The position numbers were made by a program, and so were the translations under genes. This document shows, one piece after another, positions 33,579 through 42,209 of a DNA stretch of 64,000 nt (position 1 is its first letter; each line of letters begins with the position of its first letter). Source of the stretch: Chloroflexota bacterium. Its GTDB lineage: Bacteria > Chloroflexota > Anaerolineae > Anaerolineales > Anaerolineaceae. The stretch is taken from assembly GCA_029561345.1 (NCBI GenBank), contig JAKQJC010000028.1, forward strand, positions 48,458-112,457, written 5' to 3'. Below the pieces are notes generated by a model that searched no databases, was not told the DNA's origin, and worked only from the letters and a program-made list of their open reading frames with translations.

Positions 33579-35690
33579 GTGAACGAACAAATTAATGCTG
33601 TTCTGCGCCCCAAGTCGATTGCGGTTGTTGGCGCCTCCGCGACACCCGGAAAAATCGGCTATACGGTTCTTGAGAACCTGGTTAAAGAGGGCTACAATGG
33701 TGTGATTTACCCCATCAACCCCACAGCCACCGAAATTTTGGGGATGAAAGTCTACAAGTCCATCTCGGACGTTCCAGGACCCATTGATGCAGCCTGCATC
33801 ACCATTCCTGCCAAGTTTGTTTCTGCGGCAGTGGATGAATGTGGCAAGAAGGGCGTCAAAGGCCTCATTATCATCACCTCCGGCTTCAGCGAGGTGGGTG
33901 ACCGCGCCCTGGAAGATGAAATTGTGGCCAAGGCTCACAGCTACAACATGCGCATTCTTGGCCCGAACATTGTGGGCACCCTGTCCAACTCGGACAAGCT
34001 GAATGCCTCCTTCGCCCCCTTCCTGCCCCTGGAAGGCAAGGCCTCTCTGGTGACCCAATCGGGTGCCCTGCTGATCGCCATCGATGCGGCTTCCTTCACC
34101 CGCCGCGTCGGCTTCGACAAGCTGGTTTCCATCGGCAATGCCGCTGACATCAGCATCTCGGACCTGGTGACCTGGCTGGATGAAGACGCCAGCACTTCCT
34201 GCATCTCCCTCTACATCGAAGGCTTCAAAGATGGCCGCGCCTTTATTGAAGCAGGCAAGGCTGCTTCCAAGCCGATCATCGCCCTGAAATCAGGCGTTTC
34301 GGCTCACGGGGCCGCTGCTGCGGCTTCTCATACCGGCTCTCTGGCTGGCGCTGCCAAGGTTTATTCCGCGGCCTTCCAGCAGGCTGGCGTGATCCAGGCC
34401 TCTGACCTGAATAACCTCTTCGACCGCACCCTGGCGCTCTCATTGCAGCCCCCCATGCGCGGCGACAACCTGCTCGTGCTGACCAATGGCGGCGGTGTGG
34501 GTGTGCTGGCCACCGATGCGGCTGAACGCTACGGCCTGCCCCTGAAGTTTGCCCCTGCTGATGTGCAGGCTGAACTGAAGAAACACATGCCCGAATTTGG
34601 CTCGGCCAAGAACCCCGTTGACATGACCGGTATGGCTGGCCTGGAATGGTACCATGAGACCACCAAGTTTGCCTACTCCCACCCGTGGGTGGACGGCCTG
34701 GTGGTGCTGTACTGCGAAACCGCCATGACCAACCCGATGGAAATTGCCCAGGGCATTCTCACCGCGGTTGAGGAATCGGGCATCAAAGACAAACCGATCA
34801 CCGTGTCCTTCGTCGGCGGCGAACGCTCTGACAAGGCCATGCGCATGCTGGTGGAAAAAGGCATCCCCGCTTACCCGGCTCCCGATATTGCCGTGAACGC
34901 GATGGGTGCCCTGCGCGAATACACGCATCTGCGCGAAATGGTGACCGAAGGCGCCGTTGCGGCTCCCAAGGTTGATTCCAAGACTGCCCGCGAAGTGATT
35001 GCCAAGGCCCGCATGGAGGGGCGCGGCGCGCTGACCGAAATCGAATCCAAGCAGGTCTTTGCAGCTTACGGTCTGCCGGTAACCACCACCCAGCTGGCCC
35101 GCACCGAAGATGAAGCTGTGGCTCTGGCCAAGAAGATTGGCTTCCCGATCGTGATGAAGATCGTCTCTCCCGATATTCTGCACAAATCGGATGCCGGCGG
35201 CGTTAAAGTGAATGTTAAGGACGAGCAGGCTGTGCGCGATAACTTCCGCACCATCATGGCCAATGCCCGCGCCTACAAAGCCGATGCGGATATTCACGGC
35301 ATCGCCATTCAGGAAATGGCCCCCTGGGGCACTGAAGTGATCCTCGGTTCCGTCAATGATCCCACCTTTGGCCCGACCATGATGTTCGGCCTGGGCGGTA
35401 TCTTTGTGGAAGTGCTGAAGGACGTGACTTTCCGCGTGGCGCCCGTTTCTGCCGGGCAGGCGGCCCGCATGCTGGGCGAAATCCGCGGCGCGCCAATTCT
35501 GGCGGGTGTGCGCGGCGAAGCTCCGCGCGACCGCAAGGCGCTGTCCGAAGTGCTGTGCCTGTACTCGAACATGATCTTTGATCTTGCGGATGAAATTGCC
35601 GAATCAGACGCCAACCCCGTGCTGGTTTATGAAGAAGGCAAGGGCGTCAAGGTTGTGGATGCCCGCGTGATCCTCAAGAAGAAGGCGTAA
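33579..35690 (+). CDS. Acetate-CoA ligase (ADP-forming), fused alpha-beta type
   Basis: 703 residues. It interconverts acetyl-CoA (or other acyl-CoA), ADP and phosphate with acetate, CoA and ATP, and is the usual ATP-yielding step of acetate formation in archaea and some anaerobic bacteria. The order is CoA-binding (about 1-130), succinyl-CoA-ligase-like (about 140-460, with the phospho-His in SHTGSLAG) and ATP-grasp (about 480-700, with GFPIVMKIVSP and HKSDAGGVKVN). The start is GTG, eight bases after GAGGAG. Codon usage is strongly biased, as expected for high expression. Confidence 0.93.
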   Translation: MNEQINAVLRPKSIAVVGASATPGKIGYTVLENLVKEGYNGVIYPINPTATEILGMKVYKSISDVPGPIDAACITIPAKFVSAAVDECGKKGVKGLIIITSGFSEVGDRALEDEIVAKAHSYNMRILGPNIVGTLSNSDKLNASFAPFLPLEGKASLVTQSGALLIAIDAASFTRRVGFDKLVSIGNAADISISDLVTWLDEDASTSCISLYIEGFKDGRAFIEAGKAASKPIIALKSGVSAHGAAAAASHTGSLAGAAKVYSAAFQQAGVIQASDLNNLFDRTLALSLQPPMRGDNLLVLTNGGGVGVLATDAAERYGLPLKFAPADVQAELKKHMPEFGSAKNPVDMTGMAGLEWYHETTKFAYSHPWVDGLVVLYCETAMTNPMEIAQGILTAVEESGIKDKPITVSFVGGERSDKAMRMLVEKGIPAYPAPDIAVNAMGALREYTHLREMVTEGAVAAPKVDSKTAREVIAKARMEGRGALTEIESKQVFAAYGLPVTTTQLARTEDEAVALAKKIGFPIVMKIVSPDILHKSDAGGVKVNVKDEQAVRDNFRTIMANARAYKADADIHGIAIQEMAPWGTEVILGSVNDPTFGPTMMFGLGGIFVEVLKDVTFRVAPVSAGQAARMLGEIRGAPILAGVRGEAPRDRKALSEVLCLYSNMIFDLADEIAESDANPVLVYEEGKGVKVVDARVILKKKA

Positions 35691-35720
35691 AACACTTCTC
35701 CTCCTCCTTGAAGTGAAAAT

Positions 35721-35759
35721 GACTGCCCTGAGCCGGCGCCATCTGCGGTCAGGGCAGTC
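35721..35759 (+). terminator. Hairpin after the acetyl-CoA synthetase gene
   Basis: Arms GACTGCCCTGA (35721-35731) and TCAGGGCAGTC (35749-35759) with a 17-base loop. No real T-run follows, so termination may be weak or Rho-assisted. Confidence 0.6.
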
Positions 35760-35809
35760 CTAGTTAAGCAGGAGGGAGGCAGGTTTAAAAAACTGCCCGA
35801 CGAAGAATC

Positions 35810-35838
35810 TGGACAAAACAGATGGTTGCGGTTAAAAT
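35810..35838 (+). promoter_or_regulatory. Promoter of rpsT
   Basis: TGGACA at 35810-35815 and TAAAAT at 35833-35838 with a 17-bp spacer, 43 bp before the start codon. Confidence 0.7.
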
Positions 35839-35881
35839 ACCCCTTCGCAACAAGTGAGTAAGTTTTTTGGAGGAACTGACT

Positions 35882-36145
35882 TTGGCTAACATCAAATCGC
35901 AAATCAAACGCAACAAGCAGAACGAACACCGCCGTGTGGCCAACCGCGTTTTCCGCGGCCAGGCGCGCACCTTTGTGTCGAAGGCCCGCACCGCCATCGC
36001 CAAAGGCGCCGATGACACCCAGGAAGCCGTTCGCGAAGCCATCAGCATGCTCGATCACGCTGCCGCCAAGGGCGTTATTCATAAAAATAACGCTGCCCGG
36101 CGCAAGAGCCGTCTGATGAAGCAGCTTGCCGCCCTCTCGAAATAA
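35882..36145 (+). CDS. rpsT: 30S ribosomal protein S20
   Basis: 87 residues, normal for bS20, which binds the 5' domain of 16S rRNA. The N-terminus (ANIKSQIKRNKQNEHRR) is the family hallmark and the protein is rich in Lys and Arg throughout. The start is TTG at 35882, preceded eight bases upstream by GGAGGA (35869-35874); a TTG at 35867 would overlap that site. A TTG start for rpsT is known in other bacteria and is often tied to translational autoregulation, but that is inference here. Confidence 0.95.
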   Translation: MANIKSQIKRNKQNEHRRVANRVFRGQARTFVSKARTAIAKGADDTQEAVREAISMLDHAAAKGVIHKNNAARRKSRLMKQLAALSK

Positions 36146-36168
36146 GACGGCAGCTTTACTTCCCTGAC

Positions 36169-36213
36169 ACACCACAGCGGGAGCGCCAGCTCCCGCTTTT
36201 GGTGTTTCTTTTT
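36169..36213 (+). terminator. Terminator after rpsT
   Basis: A long stem: ACACCA and AGCGGGAGC (36169-36184) pair with GCTCCCGCT and TGGTGT (36189-36205), followed by TTCTTTTTATT. Confidence 0.9.
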
Positions 36214-36248
36214 ATTCCTGAATGCTGCGGAAGAAAGGCCTGACCTCA

Positions 36249-37241
36249 TTGAAGATTTTTGTCACCGGAGCTACCGGTTTTATTGGCCGTCACCTGATGC
36301 GCCGCCTGGCGCAGACGGGGCATGAATGCACCTGCCTGGTGCGCAAAACCAGCCGGGTGGATGAATTGAAGCAAAACGGGGTTCGCCTGGTTTATGGTGA
36401 TGTGACCGATGCTGAGAGCGTCAGAAGGGGAATGGCTGGCTGCGACACGGTGCTGCACCTGGCCAATCTCTACGCCATGTGGCACCTGCGCAAGCAGGAT
36501 TTCACCGAAATCAACGTGGAAGGTACGCGGCATGTGATGGAAGCCGCGTTGGAACTGGGGGTTAAGAAAGTCGTCTATGTTTCAACCGTGGCTGTGTTTG
36601 GCCGCCCAACAGAATATCCTTTTAATGAAGAAAGCCACCCTGGCCCACACCTGTTCAGCGAATATGCCCGCACCAAAGCCCTGGGCGACGCTCTGGCCTG
36701 GGAGCTGGCCCGCACGCGCGGCCTGCCGCTGGTGTCGCTGTATCCGGGGATTGTACTGGGCGGTGATGATGACAAGGCCAGCGGCGAATATATCAAAACA
36801 TTAATTTACCGCCGCACCCCTACACCCATTTTCACTCATTCTGTTGAAACCTATGTGTATGTGGAGGATGTGGTGGATGCCATCCTCAGCGCAGCCGAGA
36901 AACCCGAAACCATCGGCCAGAAATATCTCATCGGGCGTCACGCCATGAACGGGCTGGATTATGCCCGCCTGGTGTGTGAGGTGGCAGGCACGCCAATGCC
37001 CCCCTTCCGTTTTCCCGATTGGTTCGTGATTCTGGCGGGGTACTGGTTGACTTTTGTCAGCCAGTTTACGCGCCGGCCGCCGTGGTGGGGTTTGAGTGTG
37101 GATGCGGGCAATACGTTGTATAATGGTTTTTATTACGATGGTTCCAAAGCTGAACGTGAACTGGGAATCACATATTCACCGCTGCGCCTGGCGCTGGAAG
37201 AAGCCATTGCTTCATACCGCGCCAGAGAAAAGAGGAAATGA
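36249..37241 (+). CDS. NAD-dependent epimerase/dehydratase (extended SDR)
   Basis: About 330 residues. [17 protein letters not shown] is the cofactor loop; YVSTVAVFG contributes the serine and YARTK the catalytic Tyr/Lys. It resembles dihydroflavonol-reductase or hopanoid-associated sugar epimerase types of the extended SDR group. Start choice: TTG 36249 with AAAGG ten bases upstream gives the usual N-terminus (KIFVTG); an ATG at 36222 without ribosome site is the alternative. The stop overlaps the rsmI start region. Confidence 0.8.
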   Translation: MKIFVTGATGFIGRHLMRRLAQTGHECTCLVRKTSRVDELKQNGVRLVYGDVTDAESVRRGMAGCDTVLHLANLYAMWHLRKQDFTEINVEGTRHVMEAALELGVKKVVYVSTVAVFGRPTEYPFNEESHPGPHLFSEYARTKALGDALAWELARTRGLPLVSLYPGIVLGGDDDKASGEYIKTLIYRRTPTPIFTHSVETYVYVEDVVDAILSAAEKPETIGQKYLIGRHAMNGLDYARLVCEVAGTPMPPFRFPDWFVILAGYWLTFVSQFTRRPPWWGLSVDAGNTLYNGFYYDGSKAERELGITYSPLRLALEEAIASYRAREKRK

Positions 37242-37963
37242 TGGTGTTCAGACCCGGCCTGTACCTGGTGGCAACCCCCATTGGCAACCTGGGCGACATC
37301 ACCCTACGCGCCCTGGAAGTGCTGAAAACGGTGGACCTGGTGGCGAGCGAAGATACCCGTAAAACCGGGATGCTGCTCAAGCATTTCGAGATCAAGAAAC
37401 CGCAGGTGGCTTTTCACGAATACAATGAGGAAAAAGCACTGCCGCGGGTGATGGAAACCCTGCAAGCAGGGCAGTCGGTGGCGGTGGTGACGGATGCGGG
37501 CACGCCGGCCATTTCTGATCCGGGGTTTGTGCTGGTGCGGGCGGCGCTGGAAGCGGGCATGTATGTGACCGCCATTCCAGGGCCGGCGGCGTTGATCCTG
37601 GCGCTGACCCTTTCGGGGCTGCCGGTGCACAGTTTCACTTTTCGCGGATTTCCACCGCGCAAGCCGGGGGCGCGCAAACGTTTCTTCGCGGTGGATGCGC
37701 AGTCGCCGCATACGCTGATTTTCTACGAGAGCCCATATCGATTAAAGGATTTTCTGACGGATGCGCTGGCGGTTTATGGCGACCGGCGCGCAGCCATTGC
37801 CAATGATTTGACCAAATTTTATGAACAGGTGCAGCGCGGTCGGCTGGCTGAACTGGTTTCAACCATCCAAGAGGCAGATTTAAAGGGGGAATATACCGTG
37901 GTGATTGAAGGCGCGGGTGGTTCATCATCTGAAGAAAATGATATTGAAATCGAAAGGGAATAA
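37241..37963 (+). CDS. rsmI: 16S rRNA (cytidine(1402)-2'-O)-methyltransferase
   Basis: 240 residues, about 40 shorter than the typical enzyme because the C-terminal tail is short. RsmI methylates the ribose of C1402 in the decoding centre with [23 protein letters not shown] and the [11 protein letters not shown] motif are diagnostic; [11 protein letters not shown] is the SAM-binding signature of this tetrapyrrole-methylase-like fold. ATG 37241 is preferred to ATG 37238 because AGAGG then sits five bases away. It overlaps the epimerase gene and precedes the TauE gene by two bases. Confidence 0.93.
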   Translation: MVFRPGLYLVATPIGNLGDITLRALEVLKTVDLVASEDTRKTGMLLKHFEIKKPQVAFHEYNEEKALPRVMETLQAGQSVAVVTDAGTPAISDPGFVLVRAALEAGMYVTAIPGPAALILALTLSGLPVHSFTFRGFPPRKPGARKRFFAVDAQSPHTLIFYESPYRLKDFLTDALAVYGDRRAAIANDLTKFYEQVQRGRLAELVSTIQEADLKGEYTVVIEGAGGSSSEENDIEIERE

Positions 37964-37965
37964 AC

Positions 37966-38706
37966 ATGGAATTTTTTCTGTATGTTCTGGTTGGTTTCAT
38001 TGGACAGATGATTGACGGCAGCCTGGGCATGGCCTACGGCGTGAGCTGCAATGCGTTTCTGTTGAGCCTGGGAATTCCGCCGGCTGCCAGCAGCGCCAGC
38101 GTGCATGCAGCTGAGGTGGTGGTGACGGGTATTTCGGGCCTTTCACATTTCAAGTTCGGCAATGTGGATAAGGCGCTTTTCCTGCGCCTGATCATCCCTG
38201 GCACCATCGGCGGCGGACTGGGCGCTTATGTGCTCACCCAGCTTGACGGCAGCGTGATTAAACCCTACATCAGCATTTATTTACTGCTCATGGGCTTCCT
38301 GATCATCTATAAGGGCGTCTTTAAAAAACCGCAGAACGGCGAGCGCATCAAGCGCTTTATTATTCCCCTGGCGGTGATGGGCGGCACCTGTGATGCCATC
38401 GGCGGCGGCGGGTGGGGACCTGTGGTCACCACCACCCTGATTGCTGGCGGCAACCAGCCGCGCGAAACCATCGGCTCGGTGAACGCTTCTGAATTTTTTG
38501 TCTCACTGGTGGAATCAGTGGTGTTCATCCTGACTCTGGGTCTGACGCACTGGATGGTGATTTTGGGTCTGCTGATTGGCGGGATTATCGCTGCGCCTTT
38601 AGCCGCTTACCTGACCAAACGGCTGCCGGTGCGCGCCCTGATGGTGCTGGTGGGCCTGCTGATTGTGGTGGTGAATACCAATACCATCGTTAAGGCTTTC
38701 TTTTAG
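37966..38706 (+). CDS. TauE/SafE (TSUP)-family permease
   Basis: 246 residues, seven or eight membrane segments. GFIGQMIDGSLGMAYGVSCN near the start and GGTCDAIGGGGWGPVVTT in the middle are the two related family motifs of TSUP transporters, which move organosulfur or other anions such as sulfite or sulfoacetate. The substrate cannot be told. It is the last gene of the epimerase-rsmI unit and ends at a strong terminator. Sulfotransferases elsewhere in the window make sulfur anion transport plausible but not shown. Confidence 0.88.
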   Translation: MEFFLYVLVGFIGQMIDGSLGMAYGVSCNAFLLSLGIPPAASSASVHAAEVVVTGISGLSHFKFGNVDKALFLRLIIPGTIGGGLGAYVLTQLDGSVIKPYISIYLLLMGFLIIYKGVFKKPQNGERIKRFIIPLAVMGGTCDAIGGGGWGPVVTTTLIAGGNQPRETIGSVNASEFFVSLVESVVFILTLGLTHWMVILGLLIGGIIAAPLAAYLTKRLPVRALMVLVGLLIVVVNTNTIVKAFF

Positions 38707-38735
38707 AACAGTTTTCCATTTTGAGTAAAAAATAA

Positions 38736-38767
38736 CGGGCGTTCACACAGGAACGCCCGCTTTTTTT
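38736..38767 (+). terminator. Rho-independent terminator
   Basis: CGGGCGTTC (38736-38744) and GAACGCCCG (38751-38759), then seven T. Confidence 0.92.
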
Positions 38768-38790
38768 ATACACCACCATCAGCTCAATGG

Positions 38791-39396
38791 TCAATCCTGG
38801 TACAACCCCCGGGATTGGATCAGGGCGGTCACCTGAGGCTGGAGGTAATAGCGATAAGGTTCACCGCAGGCGATGCGGCGGCGGATTTCACGAGATGAAA
38901 TTTCCAGCAGGGGGGCGTTGATGAAGCGCACTTTACCGGTCAGACCGGGGAGCTGGCTTTCCAGGACGGTCAGGTCAATGGCATCTTCAGGCCGGCGCAT
39001 GACGCCCAACGAGGCGCAGGCGGCCAGAAGCTCCTGCGGCTGGCGCCAGGTGGGCAGGTCGCGCAGCGAATCACCGCCCATCAGGTAAACCATGCCGGCA
39101 CCGGAATTCTGCTGTGCCAGCAGGCGCACCGTATCCACGGCGTAGTGCGGACCGGGGCGGTTCATTTCCACCATGGAGAGCTCAAAAAGAGGATTATCCG
39201 CCAGCGCCGCCTGGAGCAATTCCAGGCGAGCAGCCAGCGGGGTGATGTTCTGATTGAGTTTGTGAGGTGGGGTGGGTGTCAGCACCCATAACAGGCGGGA
39301 GAGCTGAAGCTGATAAGCGGCTTCGGCGGCAAGGATGAGATGCCCCAGATGGGGGGGATCAAACGTGCCGCCGAAAATTCCGATCAGTCCTGCCAT
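38791..39396 (-). CDS. nadD: Nicotinate-nucleotide adenylyltransferase
   Basis: 201 residues, normal for NadD, which makes deamido-NAD from nicotinate mononucleotide and ATP. GIFGGTFDPPHLGHL (residues 6-20) contains the (H/T)xGH nucleotidyltransferase motif, and ISSREIRRRI near the end is the matching ISSTxIR motif. The start overlaps the end of obgE by 13 bases, so the two are translationally coupled. obgE-nadD is a common neighbourhood in bacteria. Confidence 0.95.
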   Translation of the reverse strand: MAGLIGIFGGTFDPPHLGHLILAAEAAYQLQLSRLLWVLTPTPPHKLNQNITPLAARLELLQAALADNPLFELSMVEMNRPGPHYAVDTVRLLAQQNSGAGMVYLMGGDSLRDLPTWRQPQELLAACASLGVMRRPEDAIDLTVLESQLPGLTGKVRFINAPLLEISSREIRRRIACGEPYRYYLQPQVTALIQSRGLYQD

Positions 39397-40646
39397 TCCA
39401 GTTCGTAATCCAGAATATAGACGCTGTCGCCGGGTTGAACGCCGGCCTGGCGCAGGGCTTCATCCACGCCGATATTTTCCATCAGTTTCTGGAAGCGGCG
39501 CACCGAGCCTTCATGTTCCCAATAGGTCATCTGGGCAGCGCGTTCGATGCCCGCGCCCTTGATGCGGAAACCGCCCTCTTCGGCGACAATGGTGAATGCG
39601 GCCATATCCTCCTGCGGGCGATAAACAGGCATGGCAGCCGGGGCCACTTCGGGTTCGGGGGTCTGAGCCAGCAGTTCAGCAGCCTTCCAGAGCAGGGGGC
39701 GGATGCCGTCGCCGGTGAGGGCTGAGACCGGAACAGCCTCCACGCCGCGGGCCTTCAGGTCAGCCTGAATCTGCGGCCAGCGTTCGGCCACTTCGGGCAT
39801 ATCCATCTTGTTAAAAACCACCAGTTGAGGTTTTTTGCCCAGGTTGGGGTCAAAAAGGGCCATTTCACTGTTTATCTGGGCATAATCGGCCACGGGGTCG
39901 TTGGAATAGCCGTCAAGCAGGTGAATCAGCACGCGGGTGCGCTGGATGTGACGCAGGAAGGAAAAACCGAGGCCCACGCCCATGTGGGCGCCTTCAATCA
40001 GACCGGGGATATCGGCCAGGACGAGGACGTTGTTGATATCCAGTTCAACCACGCCCAGATTGGGCTCAAGGGTGGTGAAAGGGTAGGGGGCAATTTTGGG
40101 CCTGGCATTGGTTACGGATGCCAGGAAGCTCGATTTGCCGGCGTTAGGCACGCCCACCAGGCCGATATCGGCGATGAGCTTCAACTCAAGGCGCAGGCTC
40201 ATTTCCACGCAGGGCTCGCCTTTTTCGGCAATGGTGGGGGCCTGATGGCGCGAGGAGGCAAAATGCTGGTTGCCGCGTCCGCCGCGCCCGCCGCGCGCCA
40301 CTTCAAGGCGCTGGCCGGGTTTGGTCAGGTCGCCCAGAAGGGTGTCGTCGTTGGCATTGTATACCATGGTGCCCGGCGGCACAAAAATCACCATTTCGCG
40401 GGCCGATTTGCCCGACATGTTGTTGGGGCCGCCGCGTCCGCCATCTTTGGCAATGAAGCGGCTTTTGTGGTGGAAGTAGGACAGGGTGTTGAGGGTTTTC
40501 TGGACCTCCAGCACAACCGAGCCGCCGCGCCCGCCATCGCCGCCATCGGGTCCGCCGCGGGGGACAAACTTTTCACGGTGGAAATGGACAGCGCCGTCGC
40601 CGCCTTTACCAGAGCGCACATAAATGTCAACTTGATCGATAAACAT
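39384..40646 (-). CDS. obgE: GTPase ObgE/CgtA
   Basis: 420 residues. The glycine-rich Obg fold is at the N-terminus (VRSGKGGDGAVHFHREKFVPRGG and several GGRGG repeats), followed by the GTPase domain with GVPNAGKSS (Walker A), DIPGLIEGAH and NKMDMPE, and a C-terminal OCT domain (about 345-415). Obg acts in 50S assembly and stress response. AGAGAAG lies a few bases before the ATG. The GTPase motifs are intact. Confidence 0.95.
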   Translation of the reverse strand: MFIDQVDIYVRSGKGGDGAVHFHREKFVPRGGPDGGDGGRGGSVVLEVQKTLNTLSYFHHKSRFIAKDGGRGGPNNMSGKSAREMVIFVPPGTMVYNANDDTLLGDLTKPGQRLEVARGGRGGRGNQHFASSRHQAPTIAEKGEPCVEMSLRLELKLIADIGLVGVPNAGKSSFLASVTNARPKIAPYPFTTLEPNLGVVELDINNVLVLADIPGLIEGAHMGVGLGFSFLRHIQRTRVLIHLLDGYSNDPVADYAQINSEMALFDPNLGKKPQLVVFNKMDMPEVAERWPQIQADLKARGVEAVPVSALTGDGIRPLLWKAAELLAQTPEPEVAPAAMPVYRPQEDMAAFTIVAEEGGFRIKGAGIERAAQMTYWEHEGSVRRFQKLMENIGVDEALRQAGVQPGDSVYILDYELEWQD

Positions 40647-40735
40647 GGACTTCTCTTTACTTTATTTTGAACTTTTCGTTGAAGTATTTTACCCGTAAAA
40701 GGTGAATATTCATAGGAAAGTGGCCATTATTATGA

Positions 40736-40768
40736 AGAAAAAGCCCCTTCCGCAGGGCAGAAGGGGCT
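40736..40768 (-). terminator. Terminator for the cPGS-like gene
   Basis: On the minus strand AGCCCCTTC (40768-40760) pairs with GAAGGGGCT (40750-40742), followed by TTTTTC. Confidence 0.85.
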
Positions 40769-40787
40769 GAAAAAACCGCGAGAGGGT

Positions 40788-42110
40788 TTATTTCTTGCCA
40801 AACTTGGCGGTGAGGATTTCTTTGAGGGTCGGCAGACCGATCTCCTGCAGTTCGTAGCGCACGCGCTGGCAGGGTTTGTTGATCTTGAGGATGCGGGTGA
40901 GGTCGATGGGGGTGGCGCTGATGACCAGATCCACATCGGAGTTGGCGATGGTCTTTTCCAAATCGCGCACCATTTCATCACCATAGCCCATGGCCGGCAG
41001 GATGGCGCCGGTGTTGGGGTATTTGTTGTAGGTGGCGATGATGGAACCAACCGCGAAGGGGCGGGGATCCACAATTTCGGCCGCGCCGAAGCGGCGGGCA
41101 GCCACGAAACCGGCACCGTAGGCCATTTCACCGTGGGTAAGGGTGGGGCCGTCTTCGATGACCAGGACACGCTTGCCGCGAATCAGTTCGGGGTTATCCA
41201 CAAACAGAGGAGAGGCGCCTTCGATGACGATGGCATGGGGGTTGATGGTGGAAATGGTGCTGCGCACGGCCATCACATTGTCGGGGGTGGCGGTGTCCAC
41301 TTTGTTGATGACAAAAACATCGGCGGCGCGGATGTTGGTTTCGCCAGGGTGGTAGGTGGTCTCGTGACCGGGGCGGTGGGGATCCACAACCACGATCGCC
41401 AGATCGGACTTGTAGAATGAGAAGTCATTGTTGCCGCCGTCCCAGAGGATGATATCAACTTCCTGTTCGGCCTGGCGCAGGATGGCTTCGTAATCAACGC
41501 CGGCGTAGACGATGACGCCGTTATCGATATGGGGTTCGTATTCTTCGCGTTCTTCAATGGTGCACTCGTGCTTGTCGAGGTCAGCATAGGTGGCGAAGCG
41601 CTGAACTTTCTGTTTCACCAGATCGCCGTAGGGCATTGGGTGGCGGATGGCGGCCACTTTGAAGCCCATTTCGCGCAGGATGAGAGACACGCGGCGGGTG
41701 GTCTGGCTCTTGCCAGAGCCGGTGCGGACGGCGCAAACTGAAACAACAGGTTTGGTGGATTTGATCTGGGTGTCTTTGAGGCCCATGAGGCGGAAATCGG
41801 CGCCAGCGGCCAGCACGGTGGAGGCTTTGTGCATGACATACTCATGGGGGACATCGCTGTAGGCGAAGACCACTTCATCAACCTTCAGGTCTTTGATGAG
41901 GCGGATGAGTTCGCTTTCGGGGTAGATATCGATGCCGTTGGGGTAACCGGGGCCGGCTAATTCGGCGGGGTACTTGCGACCTTCAATGTTGGGGATCTGC
42001 GTGGCCGTGAATGCAACAACTTCGTAGTCTTTGTTTCCGCGGAAGAAGACATTGAAGTTATGGAAATCGCGCCCTGCGGCGCCCATAATGAGGGTACGAA
42101 TGGGTGACAT
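40788..42110 (-). CDS. Cyclic 2,3-diphosphoglycerate synthetase-like P-loop protein
   Basis: 440 residues. The N-terminus (RTLIMGAAGRDFHNFN) is a Rossmann-like domain; a second domain from about residue 125 carries VCAVRTGSGKSQTTRRV, a P-loop, and later FVINKVD resembling a GTPase base-recognition motif. The whole pattern matches the family of archaeal cyclic 2,3-diphosphoglycerate synthetase, which closes 2,3-diphosphoglycerate with ATP. Bacterial members are mostly uncharacterised, so the activity is not assured here. AAAGGAG lies upstream of the ATG. It is between obgE and argS in the same direction but has its own terminator. Confidence 0.8.
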   Translation of the reverse strand: MSPIRTLIMGAAGRDFHNFNVFFRGNKDYEVVAFTATQIPNIEGRKYPAELAGPGYPNGIDIYPESELIRLIKDLKVDEVVFAYSDVPHEYVMHKASTVLAAGADFRLMGLKDTQIKSTKPVVSVCAVRTGSGKSQTTRRVSLILREMGFKVAAIRHPMPYGDLVKQKVQRFATYADLDKHECTIEEREEYEPHIDNGVIVYAGVDYEAILRQAEQEVDIILWDGGNNDFSFYKSDLAIVVVDPHRPGHETTYHPGETNIRAADVFVINKVDTATPDNVMAVRSTISTINPHAIVIEGASPLFVDNPELIRGKRVLVIEDGPTLTHGEMAYGAGFVAARRFGAAEIVDPRPFAVGSIIATYNKYPNTGAILPAMGYGDEMVRDLEKTIANSDVDLVISATPIDLTRILKINKPCQRVRYELQEIGLPTLKEILTAKFGKK

Positions 42111-42209
42111 GTGTAATACGCTCCTTTTATTGTGATTAATTTCGGTTGATGGTGCTTCCTGATCTTTCCACCTTCACCCTGAAAGTGAACAGATCAGGCG
42201 GCAGCCATC

